64,000 nucleotides of DNA from the NCBI RefSeq assembly GCF_008327685.1, contig NZ_BDDE01000012.1, forward strand, positions 62,001 to 126,000, in the 5' to 3' direction. Made by a program: the position numbers and the translations under genes. Position 1 is the first letter of the stretch, and every line of letters starts with the position of its first letter. This DNA comes from Actinomadura sp. K4S16. GTDB lineage: Bacteria; Actinomycetota; Actinomycetes; Streptosporangiales; Streptosporangiaceae. The notes under the pieces are model-generated. The model searched no databases. It was not told the DNA's origin and saw only the letters and a program-made list of their open reading frames with translations. Below are positions 47,589-56,830 of this stretch, in pieces.

Positions 47589-48482
47589 TCAGCGCTTCTT
47601 GCGGCGGCGCAGGAGGAAGCGGATGAACAGGATGAGCACCACCAGGCCACCGACGGCGGGAACGGCACGCTTGGCGATCGACGGGCCGACGAACTCCAGC
47701 AGGTCGATCGCGTCGTCGCCGTCGTCCCTGGCGCCCGCGCGCTGGGGCTCCCCGCGCCCGCCGGCCACGTGCAGCGAGGGTCGTTGCGAGGGCTCGGCCT
47801 TGACCGGGCCGGGCTTTTCGGCGGTCTCCTCCGGCGTCGCAGAGGCCACGCCGGTCTCGGCCTCCAGCTCCGGCTTGGCGGCCTCCGCAGCGCTCTCTGA
47901 GGCAGCGCCCGGGCTCTCCGATACCTCGCCGGACGTCTCCGCAGGCGCAACGGCGGCGACGGCGGGCGTCTCGGCGGAGGCCTCGGCGGGCTTCTCAGGC
48001 GGAGTCTCGGCGGGCTTCTCAACGGGGGCGGCAGGGGCGGGCGCCTCCAGCTCGGCGGCCAGCTGCGTCGCGAACCGGGAAATGATCTTGGAGCCGACCT
48101 CGGACAGGATGTTGCGGCCGAACTGCGCCGGCCGGCCCGTCACGTTCAGCTTGGTGTGGACGGACACGCGGGTGATGCCGTTTTCCTCGCGCAGCCTCGC
48201 CTGCACGGTCGCCGCCGCCGTCCCGGACCCGCGGGCCTCCTTGGCGGACGCCTCCATCGTGACGACGCGGGACGACTCGTCCGCGGAGACGATCCGCGCG
48301 GTGCCGCGGTAGGTGATGGTCATCGCGCCGACCTTCACCTTCATCCGGCCCGAGTACTCCTCGCCCTCGACAGAGTCGAGCGTCGCGCCCGGCATGCAGG
48401 CCGCGACGCGCTCCACGTCGAGCAGCACCGACCAGGCCTGATCCACCGGCACGGGGACGGTGAAATCGTGGTCCAGCTCCAT
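47589..48482 (-). CDS. CoxG-like SRPBCC protein with membrane anchor
   Basis: A 297-residue protein. Residues 1-145 are a CoxG/SRPBCC domain (M-E-L-D-H-D-F-T-V-P-V-P-V-D-Q-A-W, C-M-P-G-A-T-L, G-R-M-K-V-K-V-G). A disordered linker rich in Ala, Glu and Pro (about 148-255) is followed by one transmembrane helix and the tail R-R-R-K-K-R, an orientation that keeps the SRPBCC domain in the cytoplasm. In Oligotropha CoxG helps bring CO dehydrogenase to the membrane. It lies downstream of the hydroxylase genes, so a similar role is likely. The start follows no strong ribosome site. Confidence 0.88.
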   Translation of the reverse strand: MELDHDFTVPVPVDQAWSVLLDVERVAACMPGATLDSVEGEEYSGRMKVKVGAMTITYRGTARIVSADESSRVVTMEASAKEARGSGTAAATVQARLREENGITRVSVHTKLNVTGRPAQFGRNILSEVGSKIISRFATQLAAELEAPAPAAPVEKPAETPPEKPAEASAETPAVAAVAPAETSGEVSESPGAASESAAEAAKPELEAETGVASATPEETAEKPGPVKAEPSQRPSLHVAGGRGEPQRAGARDDGDDAIDLLEFVGPSIAKRAVPAVGGLVVLILFIRFLLRRRKKR

Positions 48483-48601
48483 GATCAGTGTCCTTATCGT
48501 CCGGAGACCTTGCCCGTGACCTTACGGTGGCCGCCCGTCGCGTCGCCAGTGGGGTCATACCCCCCACGCTCCAGGCAACTCGGTACCCCGCAGCCCGGCG
48601 A

Positions 48602-48665
48602 ACATGCGGGACGGCCCACATGCGGTACGGCCCACATGCGGTACGGCCCACATGCGGTACGGCCC
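48602..48665. repeat. 4 x 16-bp tandem repeat
   Basis: Four copies of ACATGCGGTACGGCCC (the first has G for T). They lie in the 258-base gap between the CoxG-like and FAD-subunit genes. The ATGCGG core also occurs in the adjacent hairpin arm. Confidence 0.93.
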
Positions 48666-48677
48666 ACAGGCGGGAGG

Positions 48678-48725
48678 TGGACATGCGGCCGGGCAACGGG
48701 GCGACGGTGCCCGGCCGCATGTCCA
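48678..48725 (-). terminator. Strong hairpin after the hydroxylase operon
   Basis: A perfect 18-bp stem (TGGACATGCGGCCGGGCA and its complement) with a 12-base loop, 16 bases after the FAD-subunit stop. It probably ends or attenuates the three-gene hydroxylase transcript before the CoxG-like gene. Confidence 0.88.
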
Positions 48726-48740
48726 TGCCGCGCGGGCGGG

Positions 48741-49591
48741 TCAGCCCGCGGCGGCCGCCAGCGCGCGCGCCGTCAGCACCGTGGCCAGATGCGCCCGGTA
48801 CTCCGACGACCCGTGCAGGTCGGTGGGCGGCTCCGTGCCGGCCGCCGCCTGCGCGGCGGCGGTCCGGAACGTGTCCTCCGACACCGCCCCGCCTCTGACG
48901 GCGGTCTCCACCGCGCTCGCCCTGACCGGGGTCGGTCCCATGTTGGTCAGTGCGATCCGCGCCTCCTCGACGCCGTCGCCGTTGCGGCGGACGGCGCACG
49001 CGATGCCGACGATCGCCCATGCCTGCGCCGTCCGGTGGAACTTCTCGTAGTGCACGCCCCAGCCCGCGCCCAGCTTCGGCACGCGCACGCCTACGAGCAG
49101 TTCGTCCGGCTCCATCGCCGACGTCATCCAGTCGACGAAGAACTCCGACGCGGGGATCTCCCTCTCACCGCGCGCGGACCGGACGAGGAGCACCGCGTCC
49201 AAGGCGAGCGCGACCGCGGGCAGGTCGCCCGCCGGGTCCGCGTGGGCGAGCGACCCGCCGAAGGTGCCGCGGTGCCGGACCGCCGGGTCGGCGACGGTCT
49301 CCGTCGCCTCCACGATCAGCGGGACGTGCTCGCGCACCAGCGGATCGCGCAGCACCTGGTGGTGCGTCGCCATGGCGCCGATGAACACCGAGTCGCCCTC
49401 GTCGCGGATCTCCCGCAGCGCGTCGATCCGGTCCAGGTCGATCAGCGCGTCGGGGTAGGCGAGCCGGAGCCGCAGCAGCGGCATCAGGCTCTGCCCGCCC
49501 GCCAGCACCTTGGCGTCCTCGCCCGCGTCGGCCAGCGCCTGGACGGCGTCGTCCAACGAGGCGGGACGGACGTAGTCGAACGTCGCGGGGA

Positions 49592-49595
<4 letters not shown>
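48741..49595 (-). CDS. Molybdenum hydroxylase FAD subunit (CoxM/CutM-like)
   Basis: A 284-residue FAD-binding medium subunit. The FAD motifs A-G-G-Q-S-L-M-P near 32 and T-F-G-G-S-L-A-H-A-D-P near 110 are intact. Its GTG start overlaps the stop of the large-subunit gene (GTGA) and is preceded by GGAGGTGA. It transfers electrons from the small subunit's iron-sulfur clusters. Confidence 0.93.
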
Positions 49596-51987
<2,392 letters not shown>

Positions 51988-51991
<4 letters not shown>

Positions 51992-52479
51992 GGCGTCACC
52001 TCCTGCCGGCCGGGCTCGCGCATCTCGCTCGCCGCTCGCCGCACGGCCTTGACGATGTTCTGGTAACCCGTGCACCTGCACAGGTTCCCTTCCAGCCCCT
52101 CCCGGACCTCGTCCTCGGACGGGTCGGGGTTCTCCCGCAGCAGGTCGAGCGACGCCATGATCATGCCCGGCGTGCAGTAGCCGCACTGGAGCGCGTGTTC
52201 CTCGTGGAAGGCCTGCTGCATCGGGTGCGTGGTGCCGTCGACGCCGAGCCCCTCGACGGTCGTCACGTCGTGGCCGTCCGCCTGGACGGCGAGCACGGAG
52301 CAGCTCTTCACGCTCATCCCGTCCATCAGGACGGTGCAGGCTCCGCAGTTGCTGGTGTCGCACCCGACCGGGGTCCCGACCTTCCCCAGCCGTTCGCGCA
52401 GATATTGGACGAGAAGGAGGCGCGGCTCGACGTCGTCTTCGTACGTCGCTCCGTCGACCTCGACACGGATACGTGGCAT
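51988..52479 (-). CDS. Molybdenum hydroxylase small [2Fe-2S] subunit (CoxS-like)
   Basis: A 163-residue subunit with two [2Fe-2S] clusters: [10 protein letters not shown] plus K-S-C for the plant-ferredoxin type, and C-G-Y-C with C-R-C for the second. ATG 52479 follows GGGAG; the longer frame to 52566 is rejected because an inverted repeat fills it. It is the first gene of the operon. Confidence 0.94.
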
Positions 52480-52488
52480 GCGGTTTCT

Positions 52489-52530
52489 CCCAGGGACGTC
52501 TCGGGGTGGACAGTGAGAGACGTCCCTGGG
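52489..52530 (-). promoter_or_regulatory. Leader hairpin overlapping the CoxS-like ribosome site
   Basis: CCCAGGGACGTCTC and its complement form a perfect 14-bp stem with a 14-base loop. In the transcript the stem's 3' arm ends in GGG of the ribosome-binding GGGAG, 9 bases from the ATG. It could be an RNA switch, a protein-binding site, or the operator of the promoter. Confidence 0.75.
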
Positions 52531-52663
52531 CGGGGCACGCTGATCCGGCCACGTCATCGGGGCCACCTCCGTGGAAGGCGACCCTACGAACCTAATCCGG
52601 GGTTGAATGCCGTACTAGTCCTCGACGTCTCTTATTTACCGACGTCTGGGGGACTGATGGCCG

Positions 52664-53371
52664 CTAGTGCACGCGGAGCAGAACCGGCCAGGTCTTCGGC
52701 CCGACGATCCCGTCGTCGGAGACGCCGCCCCACCGCTGCACGGCCCTGACGGCCGACTCGGTGGTGTCGTCGAACTTCCCGGTCATGCTCACCTCGGGGT
52801 GGCTGCGCGCGAGCAGCAGCCCCTGCAGGCTCTCCACGTGCTCCCCGTGGTCGCCCTTGCTCAGCTGCGGCAGCTTCTTCACCATGTCCTCCGTCCAGTT
52901 GCCCCCGCCGTAGGCGGGCCGTCCGTAACCGGCGATGACGCCGGAGTCCCTGACGCGGCGCCTCACCGAGTCGCTCGTATTGCCCTCGATCGTCTGCAGG
53001 CGCCCGCCGCCGAGGACCTTCTCGACGACGCCGACGTGGTCGATCGCGCCGATGCTGTTGGTGGCGCCCCAGTCGAAGAACACGATGTCGCCGGGCTTCG
53101 CCTGGTTGACGCTCGCGGTCGTCCCGCTGTGCCAGCGTCCGGCCTTCTGGAAGTCCTGCGCGTGCCACACGGTGTAGGCGCGGTCCCCGCCCGGCAGGAC
53201 GGCGCTCGCGTTCCCGCTGTGGCGCGCCCAGTAGGTGATGGCCATGTCGCACCAGGACGCCCGGAGGAACTCGTTCCCGTGCCTGGCCGCGTACTCCCGC
53301 GTGATCGTGTTCGGGCGGCCCGACATCCCGAGCGACTTGCGGGCCGCGGCGATCATCCCGGCGGCGCTCAT
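52664..53371 (-). CDS. CHAP-domain peptidoglycan hydrolase with binding domain
   Basis: A 235-residue predicted amidase or endopeptidase. The CHAP cysteine is in A-S-W-C-D-M-A near 43 and the histidine in I-D-H-V-G-V-V near 118, with K-P-G-D-I-V-F-F-D-W before it. Residues 165-235 are a PG_binding_1 domain (V-E-S-L-Q-G-L-L-L-A, D-G-I-V-G-P-K-T-W). There is no signal peptide. ATG 53371 overlaps the stop of the upstream repeat-protein gene (ATGA), so translation is coupled. Confidence 0.9.
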   Translation of the reverse strand: MSAAGMIAAARKSLGMSGRPNTITREYAARHGNEFLRASWCDMAITYWARHSGNASAVLPGGDRAYTVWHAQDFQKAGRWHSGTTASVNQAKPGDIVFFDWGATNSIGAIDHVGVVEKVLGGGRLQTIEGNTSDSVRRRVRDSGVIAGYGRPAYGGGNWTEDMVKKLPQLSKGDHGEHVESLQGLLLARSHPEVSMTGKFDDTTESAVRAVQRWGGVSDDGIVGPKTWPVLLRVH

Positions 53372-53703
53372 GCCGTACCGCCCAGGTCCGCGCCGTCCTG
53401 GCCTGTGCCGCCTGTGCCTGGGCCTGCCGGGTCTGTGCCTGCCGAGCCTGTGCCTGCCGAGCCTGTGCCTGCCGAGCCTGTGCCTGCCGAGCCTGTGCCT
53501 GCCGAGCCTGTGCCTGCCGAGTCTGCGCCGTCCACGCCGGCCAGGCCCTCCCCGCGGAAGATCCCTTCGGCGTCGGGCTCGCCGTACAACTCCCGGAGGA
53601 TCTGCTCCTCGTCGGGTTCGGTGGCCCGGTGGACGTCGGGGTTCACGTCTACCTCGTCCATGTGGGTCGCTTCCGCGGTGTCTGTTCTGGTCTGGGGGGT
53701 CAC
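53368..53703 (-). CDS. Small acidic protein with SAGTG repeats, coupled to the CHAP gene
   Basis: A 111-residue protein of unknown function. The N-terminal ~65 residues are acidic (D-E-E-Q-I-L-R-E-L-Y-G-E-P-D-A-E-G-I-F), followed by six S-A-G-T-G units and a Gly-rich end. It has no signal peptide or membrane segment. GTG 53703 has GGAG 7 bases upstream; ATG 53661 is an alternative. The four-base overlap with the CHAP gene argues that the two products act together. Confidence 0.7.
   Translation of the reverse strand: MTPQTRTDTAEATHMDEVDVNPDVHRATEPDEEQILRELYGEPDAEGIFRGEGLAGVDGADSAGTGSAGTGSAGTGSAGTGSAGTGSAGTDPAGPGTGGTGQDGADLGGTA
53431..53520. repeat. 6 x 15-bp in-frame repeat
   Basis: Five perfect copies of GCCTGTGCCTGCCGA (53446-53520) preceded by one near-copy. 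On the minus strand they encode S-A-G-T-G units. Confidence 0.93.
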
Positions 53704-53733
53704 GTTGCTTCTCCGCAGCGTTGGACTGTCCGA

Positions 53734-53773
53734 TCGGCCAGGAGCCTCCGTTCTGTGGGCGGCTCCTGGCCGA
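53734..53773 (-). promoter_or_regulatory. Leader hairpin upstream of the repeat-protein/CHAP pair
   Basis: TCGGCCAGGAGCC and its complement form a perfect 13-bp stem with a 14-base loop, 30 bases before GTG 53703. It may control transcription or translation; cell-wall hydrolase genes of actinobacteria often have regulated leaders, but I do not see the conserved core of a ydaO riboswitch. Confidence 0.65.
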
Positions 53774-54068
53774 CCGTAATAGGAACATCCACACTTTCTC
53801 CGGTTTTTGCCTAAAAACACGCATTAGCTAGCTTTCCACCCCCCACCAGCCAAGACGCCGGCCCCACCCCAACCCGACCACCCGCCCACCCCCAAGCCGG
53901 GCCTCCCCCAAGCCGGGGGAGGGCGGGCCGCCCTTCCGGGCGCCGCTTGGGAACGTTCCATTTTCGAGACGGGGAAGTGGGCCGGCGGGCACGGGCGAAT
54001 GGCTCGACCGGGCGGGGCAGAGGTTCCTGATCAGGGGATATTTGGCGTTTCCGGGGTACGAGCCGCAT
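53774..54068. other. Intergenic region between divergent genes
   Basis: No gene is seen. TATTAC-like AT-rich sequence near 53775-53835 probably holds the promoter of the repeat-protein/CHAP pair. CCTCCCCC (53902-53909) and GGGGGAGG (53915-53922) form an 8-bp stem with a 5-base loop. Confidence 0.5.
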
Positions 54069-54164
54069 ATGTTCTTCTTTTCCTCTTCCCGGCTGGGATG
54101 CCTGGGGTCGTTGCTCGTGACCCTGATACTCACCTGGGCCGTGTACGTGTTCCTCAGCCGCTGA
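54069..54164 (+). CDS. 31-residue small membrane protein
   Basis: ATG to TGA gives M-F-F-F-S-S-S-R-L-G-C-L-G-S-L-L and then one hydrophobic helix ending V-F-L-S-R. Small proteins of this pattern (aromatic start, basic turn, L-G-C-L-G-S, one helix) are familiar to me from actinomycete genomes, though undescribed in function. A GGGG tract lies 12-15 bases upstream, which is a weak ribosome site. Codon use is mixed, with TTT and ATA, so coding is likely but not certain. Confidence 0.65.
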   Translation: MFFFSSSRLGCLGSLLVTLILTWAVYVFLSR

Positions 54165-54473
54165 GCCCGCGGCGCGGACGGGGGTTCGCGGAAGGGGCGA
54201 GGGCTCGCGGAAGGACGGACAGGCACTCGGCGGGCGATTCCGGCCGACTGTGCGTGATCAGCTTGACAAGGTTCGGTTACCGAGTGTCTCCTTGTGTGCG
54301 TGACGAAGCGCGCGCAGACAGACAGCCCCGTGGCCCTCGGCCGCGTGGCCAGCGCGCTGTGTCCTTCGTGTTGTCGCTGACCCGGTTCCGGGCGATCGGC
54401 GCTCCTGCCGACGGTCCCCGTTCCCGCTGACGATCCGTCTCCGGCCGACACACCTGCACGAAGGACTCTTCCC
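54165..54473. other. Intergenic region, no supported gene
   Basis: TTGACA at 54263-54268 could be a -35 box and is followed by the palindrome TCGGTTACCGA (54274-54284), but no good -10 box stands at the right distance. Open frames here lack signatures. Confidence 0.4.
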
Positions 54474-54995
54474 GTGGACCTTTCCGTGGTTCCCGATCTC
54501 ACCATGCGCGGCCAGGACGATCCGCACGCCCGCGTGATCGCCCTCCGTCCCGCGACCGTCGGACAGCTCGCCGCCCGCGTCCGCGCACTCGCCGGACGTC
54601 CGGGCGAGTGGTGGCGGCTCGTCCGGTTCGACCCCGACGCACCCGTGCACGTCCCGCTGGACGGCGAGATCTGGCTGACCACCTGGCCGCCCGGCCATGG
54701 CAGGACGATCCGGGCCCAGGCCAGCACCCTGATCGCGGGCGAGCTGGCGGAGGTGGTGATCACCGCGCGCGGCGTCACCGAACGCCCGCTGCGGGCCAAC
54801 CGGGTCCGGGTGCACGGCGGCGCGCACGGTGTCCCCGGCAGTGTTCCCGGCAGTGTTCCCGGCAGTGTCCCCGGCGGTGTCCCTGGCGGCGAGGAGCCCT
54901 ATGAGGGGTCGCCTGCGCTGACGAATCCGGGGCCGGCGTTCGCGGTCAGCTTGCACGCCGCTGCAGCACGTCCTTCGGGCCTCCCGCCCAGGTGA
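54474..54995 (+). CDS. Cysteine-dioxygenase-like cupin lacking the metal motif
   Basis: A 173-residue protein. W-W-R-L-V-R-F-D-P-D, E-I-W-L-T-T-W-P-P-G-H-G, A-G-E-L-A-E, L-R-A-N-R-V-R-V and F-A-V-S-L-H-A align with the bacterial cysteine dioxygenase family. Where the family has the iron-binding H-D-H-G, this reads R-A-Q-A, and the third-ligand segment V-H-D/E-V is replaced by A-H-G-V followed by V-P-G-S repeats (12-bp units, about 54828-54885). It is therefore probably not an active dioxygenase. GTG 54474. Its 3' end overlaps the convergent lipoprotein gene by 50 bases. Confidence 0.65.
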   Translation: MDLSVVPDLTMRGQDDPHARVIALRPATVGQLAARVRALAGRPGEWWRLVRFDPDAPVHVPLDGEIWLTTWPPGHGRTIRAQASTLIAGELAEVVITARGVTERPLRANRVRVHGGAHGVPGSVPGSVPGSVPGGVPGGEEPYEGSPALTNPGPAFAVSLHAAAARPSGLPPR

Positions 54996-55380
54996 TGACG
55001 AGTTTCCCCGAGCGCAGGACGGCCCGTCCGTCGATCCGGTCGTGCGAGCCGTTCGCGCAGCTCAGCTTGATCCGGCCCGTCGCGTCGACGGTGCCGGTGC
55101 AGAAACCCGGCGAGTTGAGGGCGGCGGCGCCCCGGAACAAGAAGAGGGCCACGCGCTGGGAGCCTGAGCCCGCCGTCCAGGTGCCGTCCAGCGCCGACTT
55201 CTTCTCCACTCCGGGCCGCACCCCGTTCAGCAGCGGCGGCGTCGGACGCGCCGTGGGGGACGCCGAGGGGCGGGAGGAGGCGGGCTCTCCGGAGTCGCTG
55301 CAGCCGGCCAGCGAGGCGGCGAGAAGGGCGGTGAGCAGCGCGCTGGGGAGCAGCCTCCGCGCGGGCACGGCCGGCCGCAT
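54946..55380 (-). CDS. Small lipoprotein
   Basis: A 144-residue secreted lipoprotein. The signal peptide ends in the lipobox L-A-G-C (cysteine near 27), followed by a Ser/Pro/Thr linker. The remaining ~90 residues form a small domain with F-C-T-G-T-V and K-L-S-C-A-N-G, perhaps one disulfide. ATG at 55380 follows TGGAGGA. No named family is recognised. Confidence 0.8.
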   Translation of the reverse strand: MRPAVPARRLLPSALLTALLAASLAGCSDSGEPASSRPSASPTARPTPPLLNGVRPGVEKKSALDGTWTAGSGSQRVALFLFRGAAALNSPGFCTGTVDATGRIKLSCANGSHDRIDGRAVLRSGKLVITWAGGPKDVLQRRAS

Positions 55381-55400
55381 GGGTCCTCCAGAAGATGAAG

Positions 55401-55439
55401 ACGCGCGGCGGGCCCCGGGGGATTAGGCCCGCCGCGCGT
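55401..55439 (-). terminator. Hairpin between the TetR gene and the lipoprotein gene
   Basis: ACGCGCGGCGGGCC and its complement form a 14-bp stem with an 11-base loop. It lies 20 bases before the lipoprotein ATG, so it may end transcription from upstream or act in the leader. Confidence 0.65.
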
Positions 55440-55453
55440 GAACCGGGGGTCGG

Positions 55454-55478
55454 CGCGGGACGGCCGGGCCGTCCCGCG
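55454..55478 (-). terminator. Probable terminator downstream of the TetR gene
   Basis: CGCGGGACGGC and its complement form an 11-bp stem with a CGG loop, about 145 bases past the TetR stop. Between them, AAACC-N4-GGTTT near 55497-55510 is a small extra palindrome. Confidence 0.55.
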
Positions 55479-55622
55479 GAAAATCCACACCAATAGAAAC
55501 CCGTAGGTTTTTCACGTCAAGATGCTCGGCGACGTCCGGCCGAATCCGGTCAGAAGGTCAACCCGTGGAGGCGCGAAGGGGTCCCAGCCGCCGGGACGGG
55601 ACCGCGAGCCGGTCGTGGCAGG

Positions 55623-56345
55623 TCAGCCAGGGGCGTCGGCCAGGTAAGGGGAGGCGGCCTCGCGGCCGACGAGGGGAAGCAGCGCGAAGTAGGTGAGGGA
55701 CGGCAGCAGCGACGGCAGTTCCTCCGCCTCGCCCGTCTCCATCTGGACGTGGATCGCGCTGTAGATGCCGCCCACGATCGCGTCCACGACCGGGATTGGG
55801 ACTGGCGGCAGGGACGGGTCGGTGAAGAAGACGCGGAACCGGGTGAGGTTGTCGATGCGCGCCTGCCTGACCTGCGGGCCCGCCGCGTTCACCTCCACCA
55901 GCGACGCCCGCGCGAACCGGGGCTCCCGGGCGAGGGCGGCGAGCAGCGTGCGGAGCCCGGCGTGGATCCCGTCCGGCCAGGTCGGGGCGGCCTCGTAGGC
56001 CTCCGTCATGCGGCGGAGCAGGATGTCCATGCCGCGCTGGTAGGCGGCGAGGAAGCACGCGTCGAGGTCGGAGAAGTGCGCGTAGAACGTCTTCTTCGTG
56101 ACGCCCGCGCCCTCGGTGACCCGGCTGATCGTCGTGTGCGCGTAGCCCCGCTCCGAGACGACGTGGACGAACGCGTCGATCAGCCGCTCACGCTGGATCC
56201 CCGCGACGGTCTCGGGGGAGAGGCCGTGCCGGCCCGGCTTGATGGCGCGTCCCGGGTCCAGCGCGGACCGGGAGCCGGGCAGCATGTCCGCGCAACCCGC
56301 CTCCGGTGTGCCGGCCTTCCCCGCCATCGACCCTCGCTTCGTCAC
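55623..56345 (-). CDS. TetR-family transcriptional regulator
   Basis: A 240-residue repressor with a ~40-residue N-terminal extension. The HTH is R-E-R-L-I-D-A-F-V-H-V-V-S-E-R-G-Y and T-T-I-S-R-V-T-E-G-A-G-V-T-K-K-T-F-Y-A-H-F. The start is uncertain: the ATG at 56345 is used, but ATG 56327 or 56285 would remove the extension. No divergent partner; the target is unknown. Confidence 0.85.
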   Translation of the reverse strand: MTKRGSMAGKAGTPEAGCADMLPGSRSALDPGRAIKPGRHGLSPETVAGIQRERLIDAFVHVVSERGYAHTTISRVTEGAGVTKKTFYAHFSDLDACFLAAYQRGMDILLRRMTEAYEAAPTWPDGIHAGLRTLLAALAREPRFARASLVEVNAAGPQVRQARIDNLTRFRVFFTDPSLPPVPIPVVDAIVGGIYSAIHVQMETGEAEELPSLLPSLTYFALLPLVGREAASPYLADAPG

Positions 56346-56425
56346 CTGCCGTCGGGATCACACTACTCGGCGTTCCCGGCGCGAGGGGAAGCCCCGGGCC
56401 CTGCGGCTCGGGTCACAGTCCCACG

Positions 56426-56830
56426 TCAGCGCAGGTGCCGGCGGCGCGAGCGGGTCAGCACCCGGACCGTTCCGACGAGCCCGAGCCCGATCAGCACGAC
56501 CGGGATCATGGCCGTCAGCGGCAGGACGTCCCCGTCCGTCAGCCCGTCCGCGAGGAACAGCCCCGCCAGGGAGAGGAAGAACAGCCCCGTCACGGGCCCT
56601 GCCGGATCGAACCGGAACCGCTTCTGACCGGTCATCTTCCCGCCCGCCCCCGTCCCGCTGGATTCTCTATCCCTGAACGCTGTGTCTCTGAACGCTGTGT
56701 CTCTGAACGCTGTGTCTCTGAACCCGGAGGCCCCGAGCTCTGTGTCTCTGAGCTCTGTGTCGATGGAGTGAATGTCGTCGGCATGGGTGGCGCCGGGATC
56801 GTCGCCGGCGGCTCGCCGCTGCTCAGACAC
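56426..56830 (-). CDS. Small two-helix membrane protein coupled to the PspC/LiaF-like gene
   Basis: A 134-residue protein. The soluble N-terminal half has repeated D-T-A-F-R units; two transmembrane helices follow (about 80-99 and 103-125), and the tail is R-S-R-R-R-H. GTG 56830 lies 8 bases inside the end of the PspC gene, so they are translated together. It may be a partner of that protein. An internal start, M-T-G-Q-K-R-F-R-F, would give only the membrane part. Confidence 0.75.
   Translation of the reverse strand: MSEQRRAAGDDPGATHADDIHSIDTELRDTELGASGFRDTAFRDTAFRDTAFRDRESSGTGAGGKMTGQKRFRFDPAGPVTGLFFLSLAGLFLADGLTDGDVLPLTAMIPVVLIGLGLVGTVRVLTRSRRRHLR
56674..56718. repeat. 3 x 15-bp in-frame repeat
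   Basis: Three perfect copies of TGAACGCTGTGTCTC, then two degenerate ones up to about 56760. On the minus strand they encode F-R-D-T-A. Confidence 0.9.

Noticed and set aside
53734..53773. ydaO (cyclic di-AMP) riboswitch before the CHAP gene
   Set aside because: Such switches are common before actinobacterial wall hydrolases, but only a simple stem is present and the conserved core is not seen.
53999..54430. A 143-residue plus-strand frame
   Set aside because: It covers the small membrane gene in another frame and has no recognisable domain or ribosome site; the 31-residue frame is more natural.
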